From positions 62,001 to 126,000 of the forward strand of contig NZ_FORI01000005.1 of the NCBI RefSeq assembly GCF_900113965.1: a stretch of 64,000 nucleotides of DNA, in the 5' to 3' direction. Below are positions 17,054-25,744 of this stretch, one piece after another. Each line of letters starts with the position of its first letter. The stretch's first letter is position 1. The notes beneath the pieces are model-generated. The model did not search any database, was not told where the DNA came from, and worked only from the letters and a program-made list of their open reading frames with translations. Source of the stretch: Treponema bryantii. GTDB lineage: Bacteria > Spirochaetota > Spirochaetia > Treponematales > Treponemataceae. The translations under genes were made by a program, and so were the position numbers.

Positions 17054-18548
17054 GCTTTGGAATCCTGATTATAAACTTTGTGCCGCCACCTTCGGCATCT
17101 GTAATGTCAAAAAGGTCATAGCGATGAAACTGAAGCTGCAGTCTCAGGAAAACGCTTATAAGACCTGTTCCGTTATGTGTGGAATTGTCGTCCAGAACAT
17201 CATCCGGCAGACGGGTTGTGCCTGCCATAACTGCCTTGAAAACAGCATCTCTGGTTTTTTGTGGCATTCCTTCACCATTATCAGAAATACTAATGACAAT
17301 ATTTTTTTCTTCTACAGAAACTTCAAGGGAGATAATTCCCTTTGCGTTTTTTAATCCGTGCTTAATGCAGTTTTCTACCAGCGGCTGAAGCGTCATGGAA
17401 GGAATCTGCTGTGGAAATGTACCCTCAGGAATATTTTTGATGAATTCCAGACGGTTTCCAAAACGCACCTTCATTATGTAAACAAAATTATCTACTAAAG
17501 CAAGTTCTTCGTCAATTGATACAGTGCGGCTTTGCTGCTGAATGTTGTAGCGGAAAAAGTCTGCAACCTGCTCAATAAAGTAACAGGTCTTGTCGGCGTT
17601 TTCCATCATAGCAAGCTGGGCGCCTGTATTCAGAGTGTTGAAAAGGAAGTGAGGGTTAATCTGGTTCTGAAGAGCGCGGAGCTGGGCATCTGTATACAGA
17701 GCCTGCATTTCAATTTCCTTTTCCTTAAGTTCAGCTTCGGTACGGGCTTTTTCCCAGATTGTATCAATGTATTCACGGATACTGATAATCATTCGGTCAA
17801 AGGCTTTGCAGATATTTCCGATTTCATCATTTGATTCGCGGTTGAAAAGAGGAACATCAAAGTTACGGCGGGCAACCTTATGAGCAACTTCAGAAATCTC
17901 AACCAGAGGTTCCATGATGGAAGTGATTGTGATGTAGAGTACAAAGAAAATCATCACAGAAAAAACAAGGAAGAATACAATACCAAGAGTATTTGAGATT
18001 ACGATTTTAGACTGGTTTGCATCATAGCGTTCGGCGTTCTGCTGAAGGCGAAGATTGTTTAATTCAAGAACCTGCGAAATCAGATAGTTGTAGCTGTCCA
18101 TTGCATAGGTGTAATTTTTCTGAATTTCATCTTCGTTATTTGCACGGCGGGCAGAAATTGCAAGATTACTATAGTAGAGAAAGGCTTCTGTAAGCTGATG
18201 AACGATATACTCTTTATGGGCAACGTCATTTTTAGAAGGAAGCTCCTGAAACTTTTCAAAATAATCTTCTATTTTGGTGCGTGCATTATAATAGGCATCA
18301 ATACTTTCAAAGGTGCGGTAATTTACATAATCTTCCATTGCCTTTTCTGTTGTTGTTACGGCCTGAGAAAAATGTGTAAGCTCAGAGTTTGATTTGTAGG
18401 AATCGCCAAGGTTGCTCATTGAATAAAGGGAAAGTCGCATTGTTGTAAGAAGGCTTGCAACGAGCATAAGAATTGCAATTCCAATACACATCATGATTCG
18501 CCAGCGGAGACTTTTATTTCTGATGTAGTTGATAGGATTGAACTTCAT
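17046..18548 (-). CDS. Membrane sensor histidine kinase (YesM/LytS-like)
   Basis: Two membrane helices (about 16-38 and 182-206) enclose a 140-residue helical extracytoplasmic domain; then come a HAMP domain, a coiled coil, a His_kinase domain with the phospho-acceptor H300 in QNQINPHFLFNTLN, and an HATPase domain (LVENCIKHGLKN, DNGEGMP). The helical four-bundle outside the membrane lacks a sugar pocket, which suggests it reads the state of a partner binding protein. The partner is probably the anchored sensor encoded seven bases upstream. Confidence 0.9.
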   Translation of the reverse strand: MKFNPINYIRNKSLRWRIMMCIGIAILMLVASLLTTMRLSLYSMSNLGDSYKSNSELTHFSQAVTTTEKAMEDYVNYRTFESIDAYYNARTKIEDYFEKFQELPSKNDVAHKEYIVHQLTEAFLYYSNLAISARRANNEDEIQKNYTYAMDSYNYLISQVLELNNLRLQQNAERYDANQSKIVISNTLGIVFFLVFSVMIFFVLYITITSIMEPLVEISEVAHKVARRNFDVPLFNRESNDEIGNICKAFDRMIISIREYIDTIWEKARTEAELKEKEIEMQALYTDAQLRALQNQINPHFLFNTLNTGAQLAMMENADKTCYFIEQVADFFRYNIQQQSRTVSIDEELALVDNFVYIMKVRFGNRLEFIKNIPEGTFPQQIPSMTLQPLVENCIKHGLKNAKGIISLEVSVEEKNIVISISDNGEGMPQKTRDAVFKAVMAGTTRLPDDVLDDNSTHNGTGLISVFLRLQLQFHRYDLFDITDAEGGGTKFIIRIPKHV

Positions 18549-18555
18549 CTTTGCC

Positions 18556-19503
18556 TCACCGTGGTGAATTAGTGATAATCACATCTGCTGTAATATAAGA
18601 GTTTGCGTAACCCTTTGTGCGGTATTCAAACAATTCCCGAATTGCAGTTTCTCCGATTTTTTCTGTGTCGAGAGAAACAAGCTTTTTTATCCAGCCTTTT
18701 TGAAGATAAAGCTGACACACTTCGTTTCCACCAAAGCCGATGAGCTTGTAGCTGTCCATGTCAAAGCCTTCTGAAAGAATCTGTGCGGAACTGATAGTTT
18801 CATCTTCTGTAAGAGCGATGAAAATATTATTCTGACCTTCCAGTGTAAAAGTGCGGTCAATGGTTTCGATTGCTATTGTTGTGATTGTCTGATTGTCCTG
18901 AAGCGCTGCCTGAATACTGTTGATGAGGTTGCTTGAACTCATGCTCTCAGGATCATCCAGAATAAAAATGTTTCCACCGTCCGGTAAAAGTGACTGGGCT
19001 TCGTCTGCAATCTTTTTACCGAGCTGCCAGTTGTTGATTCCGATGTAGGAAATCTGCTGAAGGTTAGGTGAGAACTGGCCGGTTGTAATGAGCGGAATTG
19101 CCGGAGCATCTGAGCGGGTAAGAATCTGCGGTGTGTCGTCCGGAGAATCAATAAAGACGATTATGCCATCTGCGTTCATAAAGGAGCAGTAGTCCATAAG
19201 ATTTTGCAGTGACTCTGTATCTGCCTGCGACTTTGGAACGTGAAGATCTACAATGGTTTTATAGGAAGGGGCAAGCTTTGAAGCACCCTGATAAACTTCT
19301 GAAAGAAAGCTCTGATTTTCGTAAGTGCCGGTAATGATTACATGATAAAGACAGTTGTCTGCAATGTTGTATTCATTTTGATTCTGGATTCGTGCACGAG
19401 AAGAAAGAAAAACAGCATAAAAGATTATTGTAAAAATGAGGATTGCCGTGAATGAAGAAATCAAGAGAACCCATTTTATGAGCCTAGCTGTTTTTTTGTC
19501 CAT
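18556..19503 (-). CDS. Membrane-anchored periplasmic binding protein, probable sugar sensor subunit
   Basis: One uncleaved N-terminal membrane helix (RLIKWVLLISSFTAILIFTI) is followed by a type-I periplasmic binding fold: YHVIITGTYENQSFLSEVYQGA, MNADGIIVFID, IPLITTGQF, YIGINNWQLGKKIADEA, GFGGNEVCQLYLQKGW and VSLDTEKIGETA. No transporter gene follows directly; the next gene is the kinase. This matches the arrangement of XylFII-LytS in clostridia, where an anchored binding protein controls the kinase. The gene starts inside the last 20 bases of clpA. Confidence 0.8.
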   Translation of the reverse strand: MDKKTARLIKWVLLISSFTAILIFTIIFYAVFLSSRARIQNQNEYNIADNCLYHVIITGTYENQSFLSEVYQGASKLAPSYKTIVDLHVPKSQADTESLQNLMDYCSFMNADGIIVFIDSPDDTPQILTRSDAPAIPLITTGQFSPNLQQISYIGINNWQLGKKIADEAQSLLPDGGNIFILDDPESMSSSNLINSIQAALQDNQTITTIAIETIDRTFTLEGQNNIFIALTEDETISSAQILSEGFDMDSYKLIGFGGNEVCQLYLQKGWIKKLVSLDTEKIGETAIRELFEYRTKGYANSYITADVIITNSPR

Positions 19504-21895
19504 AAGTGAAGGTTAGTCCGTTTTTTAATTTTGTTGAATTCTTGTAATCTACTGTAACGGCTCCGCCCTTTTCGAGTTTTCCGAAAAGAACTTCATCAAC
19601 AAGATTATTTGCAATTTCTTCTTCAACAGTGCGGGCAATATTACGTGCACCAAATTCTCTTGAATAGCCGAGTTCTGTAATGTATTCAACTGCATGGTCT
19701 GTAACAGTAAGATGAACTTTCTTTTCTTTCATGCGCTGAGAAAGACGGTCAATCTCCTTGCGGCAAACCTGCTTTGCAACTTCAATATCAAGATAATTAA
19801 ACGGAATAACGGCGTCCAGACGGTTACGGAATTCAGGAGGGAACTCGCGGCTTACGGCATCTTTGAGAGAGGCTTCGATATTAGACGGTGTGTCATCGCC
19901 AAAACCAATGCTGCCTTTTTCAATGTCGCGGGCACCGGCATTACTTGTCATGATGATAATGCAGGAACGGAAGTCTGCCTTGCGTCCCTGATTGTCTGTA
20001 AGTTGACCGTAGTCCATTACCTGAAGGAGAACGTTATATATGTCTTCGTTTGCTTTTTCAATTTCGTCAAAAAGAATTACGGCACGTGGATTCTTGCGAA
20101 CGTCTTTTACAAGCTGACCACCTTCTTCAAAGCCAACGTATCCCGGTGGAGAACCAACGAGGCGGCTGACTGTATGCTTTTCCTGATATTCACTCATGTC
20201 GTAGCGGAGCAGCGGCTCTTTGAGAATATTAGCAAGAGTTCGTGCGAGTTCTGTTTTTCCGCAGCCGGTAGGGCCCACGAAAAGGTAACAGGCTTCCGGC
20301 TTTTCTGGGGCGCGGAAACCGGCACGGGCGCGCTTAACGGCCTTGCCCAAAGTGGTAACGGCAGTGTCCTGTCCGAAGATACTTTGCGAGAGCGAGGCTT
20401 CTATTGAGCGCAGCGCATCTTTTTCTTCGCCGCGGAGAGCTTCCAGCGGGACCTTGGCGATGCGTGAGGTAACGCGGCGGATGACGTCTGTTGTGATACG
20501 GGCCGGCGAGGTCGCGGTGGCGATGAGGCCGGGGTGTGAGACGGCGGTGGTGGCGCCGGAGGCGCCAGAAGCGCGCGCGGAAGGCCAGCCGGTAAATCCG
20601 CCGGACTTCAGGATGTGCTGGTATGAGCCGGCTTCATCAATAATATCAATTGCCTTATCCGGCAGGCGGCGTTCTGGTAAAAACTGAACCGAAAGCTTTA
20701 CAGCCTCTTCAACCGCTCCGTCTGAATAAACGGCATTGTGATGCTTTTCATATTTTGGAATAAGCCCTTTGATAATCTGAACGGTTTCCTGAGGAGTAGG
20801 TTCAATAATATCAATTTTCTGGAAGCGGCGTGCAAGGGCGCGGTCTTTTTCAAAATTCTTTGAGTATTCTTCAAAGGTTGTTGAACCAATGAACTTTACT
20901 TCTCCTGAAGAAAGAACCGGCTTTAAAAGATTTGCCGCATCAACCTGGGTAGAACCGTTTGAACCGGCTCCCATAATCATATGAATTTCATCTATAAATA
21001 AGATAGATTTTTTCTTTTCTTTAAGCTCGTCAATTACAGAGTGAAGTCTCTCTTCAAAATCTCCACGGAACTTTGAACCTGCAAGCAGAAGTCCAATATC
21101 GAGCGAGTAAATTGTGTAGCCTTTAAGAAGATCTGGAACCTGACCGTTCACAATACGCTGAGCGAGTCCCTGTGTGATTGCAGTTTTACCAACACCGGCA
21201 TCTCCGACATGCAGCGGGTTATTTTTAGTTCTACGGCACAGAACCTGAATTGTCCGCTCAATTTCTTTTTCACGGCCAACAAGAACATCATAAGCGCCTT
21301 TAGAGGCAAGCTCTGTCATGTTAATGGCAAAACGCTTGAGTCCGCCGGTATTGTTTGAACCGATACCTTCCGGCCCCGGCTGTCCCTGTGGCTGTTGTAT
21401 TCCGCCGCGTTTTGGAGGGCGCACCTTTGTTATGTTTTCGAGCAGCTTAAGACGTTCAACACCACTGATTTTCAGGAAGTATGAACTGTAGTTCTTACTT
21501 TCATCATACATGCTCAAAAGAATGTCTGTAATATCAATCATATCTGAATCGCACGAAATACAGTGGAAAACGGCGCGGTTCATCATTGACTGAAAACCTG
21601 CAGACTCAACAGGTGCTTTTATGATTTCTGGATTAGCGTCTTCTGAAATAACTGGAAGTTTAGTTGTAAGATAATTGCTTACTTCGGCCTTGAGTTCCTT
21701 TATGTCACTGCCACTGTTTGTAAGCAGCTGTTCAACAAATTCATCTCTTATGGCAGTGGCAAGCACATGCTCCGGGGTGAAAAATTCGTGATGAAAATCT
21801 TTTGCAACTAAAAGTGATTCTGACAGAATGCGGCTGAGCATGGTACTCACCTTCATCTGCTTTATGTTGCCCTGAGGTTTTTCCTGATTACTCAA
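19484..21895 (-). CDS. clpA: ATP-dependent Clp protease unfoldase ClpA
   Basis: The 803-residue protein has the ClpA order: Clp N-domain (LSRILSESLLVAKDFHHEFFTPEHVLATAI), AAA1 with GDAGVGKTA (about 231), AAA2 with GPTGCGKTE (about 540), and the ClpB D2-small C-terminus. It unfolds substrates for ClpP, and the ClpS gene overlaps it by eight bases, as in classic clpSA operons. Between the AAA modules (about residues 425-475, DNA 20470-20620) there is an Ala/Gly/Ser/Thr-rich segment encoded by unusually GC-rich DNA. The 3' end overlaps the sugar sensor gene, tying the protease operon to the sensor operon. Confidence 0.93.
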   Translation of the reverse strand: MSNQEKPQGNIKQMKVSTMLSRILSESLLVAKDFHHEFFTPEHVLATAIRDEFVEQLLTNSGSDIKELKAEVSNYLTTKLPVISEDANPEIIKAPVESAGFQSMMNRAVFHCISCDSDMIDITDILLSMYDESKNYSSYFLKISGVERLKLLENITKVRPPKRGGIQQPQGQPGPEGIGSNNTGGLKRFAINMTELASKGAYDVLVGREKEIERTIQVLCRRTKNNPLHVGDAGVGKTAITQGLAQRIVNGQVPDLLKGYTIYSLDIGLLLAGSKFRGDFEERLHSVIDELKEKKKSILFIDEIHMIMGAGSNGSTQVDAANLLKPVLSSGEVKFIGSTTFEEYSKNFEKDRALARRFQKIDIIEPTPQETVQIIKGLIPKYEKHHNAVYSDGAVEEAVKLSVQFLPERRLPDKAIDIIDEAGSYQHILKSGGFTGWPSARASGASGATTAVSHPGLIATATSPARITTDVIRRVTSRIAKVPLEALRGEEKDALRSIEASLSQSIFGQDTAVTTLGKAVKRARAGFRAPEKPEACYLFVGPTGCGKTELARTLANILKEPLLRYDMSEYQEKHTVSRLVGSPPGYVGFEEGGQLVKDVRKNPRAVILFDEIEKANEDIYNVLLQVMDYGQLTDNQGRKADFRSCIIIMTSNAGARDIEKGSIGFGDDTPSNIEASLKDAVSREFPPEFRNRLDAVIPFNYLDIEVAKQVCRKEIDRLSQRMKEKKVHLTVTDHAVEYITELGYSREFGARNIARTVEEEIANNLVDEVLFGKLEKGGAVTVDYKNSTKLKNGLTFTYGQKNS

Positions 21896-22199
21896 CTTCT
21901 ACCCTTAACGGAAATCCGTTTTTTCGTGCTGCCTGTAAAGTAAGGTTAGTGCGTGAGACAGCAATATCGTAAGTATAAACGCCAACAACAGAAGAACCTT
22001 CCTGATGCACTGTCTGCATCAATTCTTCTGCTTCGCTATGAGACTTGTTAAAAATAGATACAAGAACGTCTACGACAAATTCCATTGTCGTAAAGTCATC
22101 ATTATAGAAGACTACTTTGCGTTCCGGTGGCAGCATGATAGAAGCATCTTCTGCAACTCCACTGCCAGCCTGTGATATCTGATTGCTGTAATCGCTCAT
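21888..22199 (-). CDS. clpS: ClpS adaptor protein
   Basis: The core PPERKVVFYNDDFTTMEFVVDVLVSIF, then EAEELMQTVHQEGSSVVGVYTYDIA, is the ClpS fold that binds N-degron substrates and docks on ClpA. The start at 22199 gives 103 residues, normal for the family; a longer frame to 22235 exists but reads through the promoter. No Shine-Dalgarno is visible; TATATT lies six bases before the ATG, suggesting a leaderless mRNA. It opens the clpS-clpA-sensor operon. Confidence 0.9.
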   Translation of the reverse strand: MSDYSNQISQAGSGVAEDASIMLPPERKVVFYNDDFTTMEFVVDVLVSIFNKSHSEAEELMQTVHQEGSSVVGVYTYDIAVSRTNLTLQAARKNGFPLRVEVE

Positions 22200-22241
22200 A
22201 CGTATAATATAACATAAAAATGGCTGATAATCCATAAAAAA

Positions 22242-22275
22242 ATCCGGTGGTTGAGCCTGTCGAAACTACCGGATT
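22242..22275. repeat. Dispersed palindrome copy 3
   Basis: ATCCGGTGGTT pairs with AACTACCGGAT around GAGCCTGTCGA. It lies between the divergent clpS and rhomboid-like genes. Confidence 0.8.
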
Positions 22276-22286
22276 ATGCTTATCTG

Positions 22287-22295
22287 TGTTATAAT
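22287..22295 (+). promoter_or_regulatory. Extended -10 promoter next to the start codon
   Basis: TGTTATAAT (TG-n-TATAAT) ends six bases before ATG 22302, and there is no Shine-Dalgarno sequence. Transcription should begin at or near the start codon. Confidence 0.65.
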
Positions 22296-22301
22296 AATCC
22301 T

Positions 22302-23072
22302 ATGGCTAAGAAAAAGTTTAAATTTAATCTGAAATTTTCGTATGATGCACCGGTCACATTGTCTTTTGTGATTATTTGTGCACTTCTCTTCCTATTAAAT
22401 ACCCTTGTAATCAAAAATGGTGCTCTGGGAAAGATTCTTGCCTCTCCGACAACTCAGGCCGGGGCTCTGCCTTTCATTGTAAAACAGCCGGTCTCATATC
22501 TTAGACTCCTGCTTTATATTTTTGGTTCTGGTGAGGTTAACAACTTTATCACTTATATCCTTATAGTTCTGCTGCTGGGACCTGCAATGGAAGAACGTTA
22601 TGGTTCTGTAATTATTGGAATTATGATTTTTGTAGCAGCGCTTTTTTCCGGGGTTTTGAATGCCTGCTTCTGTGTAGAAAGTCTGACTGGTCCTGTTCCT
22701 GTTGTGTGTATGATGATTTTTCTGACGGCTTTTATGTCTTTTTCTAATAAGACTGTTCCAATCACCTTTTTGGCGACAATCATCTTCTTTGTATATTTTT
22801 CTATAACCAGCGGCATTGGTGCTGTTCGTCTGATTATCTGTATTGCCGGTGGCTTATGCGGAAGTCTTTTTGCTTTTCTTACATCACCTAAGGTAAAGTC
22901 TGCAAAGAAAAAATCTGATGGAGCTGGTGGCCGTTCAGGTGGCCTTCTTAATCGTGCTGAAAAAATTGCTTACGCCGAAGAACTTGACAGCCAGAGCCCA
23001 AGAAATAAAAAGAAGCGTGATTCTCTGGATGATGATGATGAAACCACTGTTGTGGGAACTTTGAGGTTTTAG
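22302..23072 (+). CDS. Rhomboid-like membrane protein, probably catalytically inactive
   Basis: The 256-residue protein has about six membrane helices and the rhomboid landmark LLLGPAMEERYGS in the loop after the second helix. The serine motif GxSG of active rhomboids is replaced by TGPVP (129-133) and the His helix reads CIAGGLCGSLFAF, so both catalytic residues are missing. The C-terminal 60 residues are a charged cytoplasmic tail (KSAKKKSDG, DSLDDDDE). By analogy with iRhoms it may bind or escort membrane proteins. The start is supported by the adjacent extended -10 box. Confidence 0.65.
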   Translation: MAKKKFKFNLKFSYDAPVTLSFVIICALLFLLNTLVIKNGALGKILASPTTQAGALPFIVKQPVSYLRLLLYIFGSGEVNNFITYILIVLLLGPAMEERYGSVIIGIMIFVAALFSGVLNACFCVESLTGPVPVVCMMIFLTAFMSFSNKTVPITFLATIIFFVYFSITSGIGAVRLIICIAGGLCGSLFAFLTSPKVKSAKKKSDGAGGRSGGLLNRAEKIAYAEELDSQSPRNKKKRDSLDDDDETTVVGTLRF

Positions 23073-23138
23073 AATATGAAAAGCATACTTATTAAAGATA
23101 CCACTCGCTAAGAACGCGAACAGCTTTGTTCGTAAGGA

Positions 23139-24281
23139 TTAACATCCAAAAAGTTCTGCGGCCTTTTTCATGCGTTCTGCAATCTTTACTTCAAAAGGAC
23201 AACGGCTTTCACAAGACTGGCAGGCTATACATTCGGCGGCTTTGTGAGGAATGAGCTCGTAGTGTGACTGAATGCTTTGTGGTACCGCCGGCTGCTGTTT
23301 TGCAAGGTCGTAAAATTTATTTACCATGGCAATATCAATATTTGACGGACAGGGCTTACAGTGACCGCAGTAAGTGCACTGACCCTTGTAGGAATGATAA
23401 GGAGCATTTGCAAGAACAGAGGCATAGTCTTTTTCGTCAGCACTGGCATTTTCGTAGGCTACGGCCTGGTCAATCTGAGCTGTTGTATCGTAGCCGCACA
23501 AAATGGAAGAAACTGCAGGTCTAGTCAAAGCATAATGAATGCATTGGGTTGGTGTAAAGGCAACTCCAAAAGGAGAGTTTTTTGCATCAAAAAGCTTGCC
23601 GCCCAAAAAGCCTTTCATTACGGTTATGCCCACATCATTTTCTTCTGCAAGCCGGTAGAGTTCTGCACGCTGGGGGGCAATGCCTTTCATGTTATCCTCG
23701 TACCAGCCGAACATCTGCATAAGATCATCGCTTGGTGGCTGCATGTCAAAGGCCGGATTTATGCTGAACAAAATCATTTCTACAAAACCAGAAAGGACTG
23801 CTCGTTTAGCCATTACAGGGTTATGAGTGCTCAAGCCTATGTGGCGGATTATTCCCCGGGTGTGAAGGTCTTTTACATAATCAATAAAGGGTCCTGTCAT
23901 GCTGTTATTCCAATCTTCTTCAGAGTCTACGTAGTGAATCATCCCAAGGTCAATGTAGTCGGTTTTAAGGCGGGCAAGCAAATCTTCAAAAGCAGGCTTT
24001 ACAAACTTCATGTCTCGGCTGCGTACATACTGCCCATTCTGCCAGGTAGAGCCAAGGTGTCCCTGAACATACCATTTGTCGCGGGAGTCTTTTATAGCTT
24101 CTCCAATTATATCGCGCGATTTTGGATCAGGCATCCAGCAGTCGATGATGTTTATTCCAAGGCTTTGGGCGTACTTTATAAGCGCAACCGATTCGTCAAA
24201 GTCGTGTCTTTCCAGCCATTCGCCGCCAAAACCAATTTCGCTCACCATGAGATTTGTTTTTCCAAGTCGTCTTTTGTTCAT
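23139..24281 (-). CDS. Aldo/keto reductase-like protein with C-terminal 4Fe-4S domain
   Basis: The 380-residue protein has an AKR barrel (LGKTNLMVSEIGFGG, YIDLGMIHYVD, IRHIGLSTHNP) and a ferredoxin-like tail with two clusters of cysteines (CTYCGHCKPCP and CIACQSCESRCP). Of the AKR tetrad, the Asp (IIDCWMPDP) and His (MIHY) remain, but the Tyr position is lost and the Lys position reads QGHLG. This pattern suggests a separate subfamily that may use the Fe-S clusters for electron transfer instead of plain NADPH-carbonyl chemistry. Substrate unknown. Confidence 0.8.
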   Translation of the reverse strand: MNKRRLGKTNLMVSEIGFGGEWLERHDFDESVALIKYAQSLGINIIDCWMPDPKSRDIIGEAIKDSRDKWYVQGHLGSTWQNGQYVRSRDMKFVKPAFEDLLARLKTDYIDLGMIHYVDSEEDWNNSMTGPFIDYVKDLHTRGIIRHIGLSTHNPVMAKRAVLSGFVEMILFSINPAFDMQPPSDDLMQMFGWYEDNMKGIAPQRAELYRLAEENDVGITVMKGFLGGKLFDAKNSPFGVAFTPTQCIHYALTRPAVSSILCGYDTTAQIDQAVAYENASADEKDYASVLANAPYHSYKGQCTYCGHCKPCPSNIDIAMVNKFYDLAKQQPAVPQSIQSHYELIPHKAAECIACQSCESRCPFEVKIAERMKKAAELFGC

Positions 24282-24358
24282 AAGTGGGTCTCCAAAATCT
24301 ATGATTTTAGTATATATCTCACCTGCTTTTTATGCTAGAATCAAAAAAGGATTTTTAT

Positions 24359-24886
24359 ATGGAAAATAAAAAAGAAATCAATGATATCCGCATTGGTTAC
24401 CCGGACTGCTGTTTTATGGCAGATGATAACTGGTTCCGCTACAGGACAGGCGCCCTTATAATTGAAGACGGCAGTTTTCTTGTTGTAAAAAGTGAAACTT
24501 CAAAATATTTTTACACGGTTGGCGGCGGTGTGCACATGAATGAAAAATCGGAAGAATGTATTGTGCGCGAAGTAAAAGAAGAAACCGGAGTTGATTACGA
24601 AGTTGACCGTCTTGTTGTAATCTGCGAAAACTTTTTTAAGGAAAAAAATCTGGGTTATGATCCCCTCCGCTGTCATGTAATTGAATTTTATTACCTTATG
24701 AAAAGCCGGGGCAAAAAGGATGCCATGTGTACAAGTGTCGGCTGGGATAATGCCAAAGAGTCCATTCACTGGATTCCGCTGGACCAGCTGCCGGAGACTG
24801 ATGTAAGACCTGAGTTTTTGCGCACCCGCATAAAAGAGATTTTAGAAAATAAGGGCGTGCTTCACATTGTAAATGATGAAAGATAA
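24359..24886 (+). CDS. NUDIX hydrolase
   Basis: The start at 24359 has AAGGA upstream. The 175-residue protein has a Nudix box GGGVHMNEKSEECIVREVKEETGV that fits GX5EX7REUXEEXGU. Nudix enzymes hydrolyse nucleoside diphosphates linked to another group; the long insert and CHVIEFYYLMKSRGK strand do not identify the substrate. The gene ends convergently with a GNAT gene across a 20-base gap. Confidence 0.85.
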   Translation: MENKKEINDIRIGYPDCCFMADDNWFRYRTGALIIEDGSFLVVKSETSKYFYTVGGGVHMNEKSEECIVREVKEETGVDYEVDRLVVICENFFKEKNLGYDPLRCHVIEFYYLMKSRGKKDAMCTSVGWDNAKESIHWIPLDQLPETDVRPEFLRTRIKEILENKGVLHIVNDER

Positions 24887-24906
24887 TTAAGCACGGCTGC
24901 CTTTAT

Positions 24907-25731
24907 TTATGCCCCAATTGTGCAAAGCTTTCCACGCAGGATGTAGCCGATTTTTTCGTAGCAGGCATTTGAAGCAGCGTAATCTGCATCGGTGTAGAGC
25001 ATAGGGAGATAGCCTTTGTCCTGTGCGATTTTTGTTACATGATAAACAAGATTTTCTGCATAATGACGGCGGCGATATTCAGGGCGGGTGTAGACAGCTC
25101 CAAGAGAAGCAAGCTGGTCGTTTGGACGATAAATGCAGCAGCCAACATTTTTCTCTTCTGAGTTTTTCCAGAAATAATAAAGGCCGTCTTTTATTCCCTG
25201 CTCAATTTTTTTGAGCGCTTCGTCTTTGTCTGACATGGGAACATTGGTTTCTTTGTGAAAGTCACAGGTCATTTCAAAAAGCTCATCAAGGTCGGCTGCC
25301 TGGCACTGCCAGAGTTTGCCGTCAATGCTTGTGGCAGAAGCCGGTTGCAGCGGCTTTGGATTATCATAAGCAAACATATTTTTTTTGATTGAAAGCTTTG
25401 GGAGGTGCGGGGAGGCAGAACTTTCCTCTGCTGTTTTCTTGATAAAAAATTCTGCAAGTTCGTATTTCATGTTAAAAGTGTGGCTGCCATCAAGGTAGCC
25501 TTTTTCTTTCATAAGCTGGTAGGCCTTTTTCATTTCTTGGGGAGTTGCATCGTCGGCTGTCCAGATCCACACAGGAAAAGGATTTGAACTAAGGCAGATG
25601 ATAAGCCTCTGGTGGTCGCTTAGAATGAGTTCGCAGGGAAGAGCAAGAATCCTTTTTAAAACAAAGAAGGTAAATCTGTCTTGTTCTAAAAGCTTAAAAT
25701 CGCGTTCGTCTGCAAAAGTGTCTATGGTCAT
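24907..25731 (-). CDS. GNAT-family acetyltransferase with N-terminal extension
   Basis: The start at 25731 is fixed by AGGAGG five bases upstream. The C-terminal half is a GNAT fold: NVGCCIYRPNDQLASLGAVYTRPEYRRRHYAENLVYHV contains the acetyl-CoA loop (RPEYRRRHYA), and LYTDADYAASNACYEKIGYI is the standard last strand. The N-terminal ~130 residues form a second, less conserved domain. The acceptor is unknown. It follows the methyltransferase gene by 13 bases on the same strand. Confidence 0.78.
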   Translation of the reverse strand: MTIDTFADERDFKLLEQDRFTFFVLKRILALPCELILSDHQRLIICLSSNPFPVWIWTADDATPQEMKKAYQLMKEKGYLDGSHTFNMKYELAEFFIKKTAEESSASPHLPKLSIKKNMFAYDNPKPLQPASATSIDGKLWQCQAADLDELFEMTCDFHKETNVPMSDKDEALKKIEQGIKDGLYYFWKNSEEKNVGCCIYRPNDQLASLGAVYTRPEYRRRHYAENLVYHVTKIAQDKGYLPMLYTDADYAASNACYEKIGYILRGKLCTIGA

Positions 25732-25744
25732 AAGGGCCTCCTTT

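Noticed and set aside
23361-24338. Long plus-strand frame opposite the AKR-like gene
   Set aside because: Composition is that of an antisense frame; the minus-strand protein has clear Fe-S motifs.
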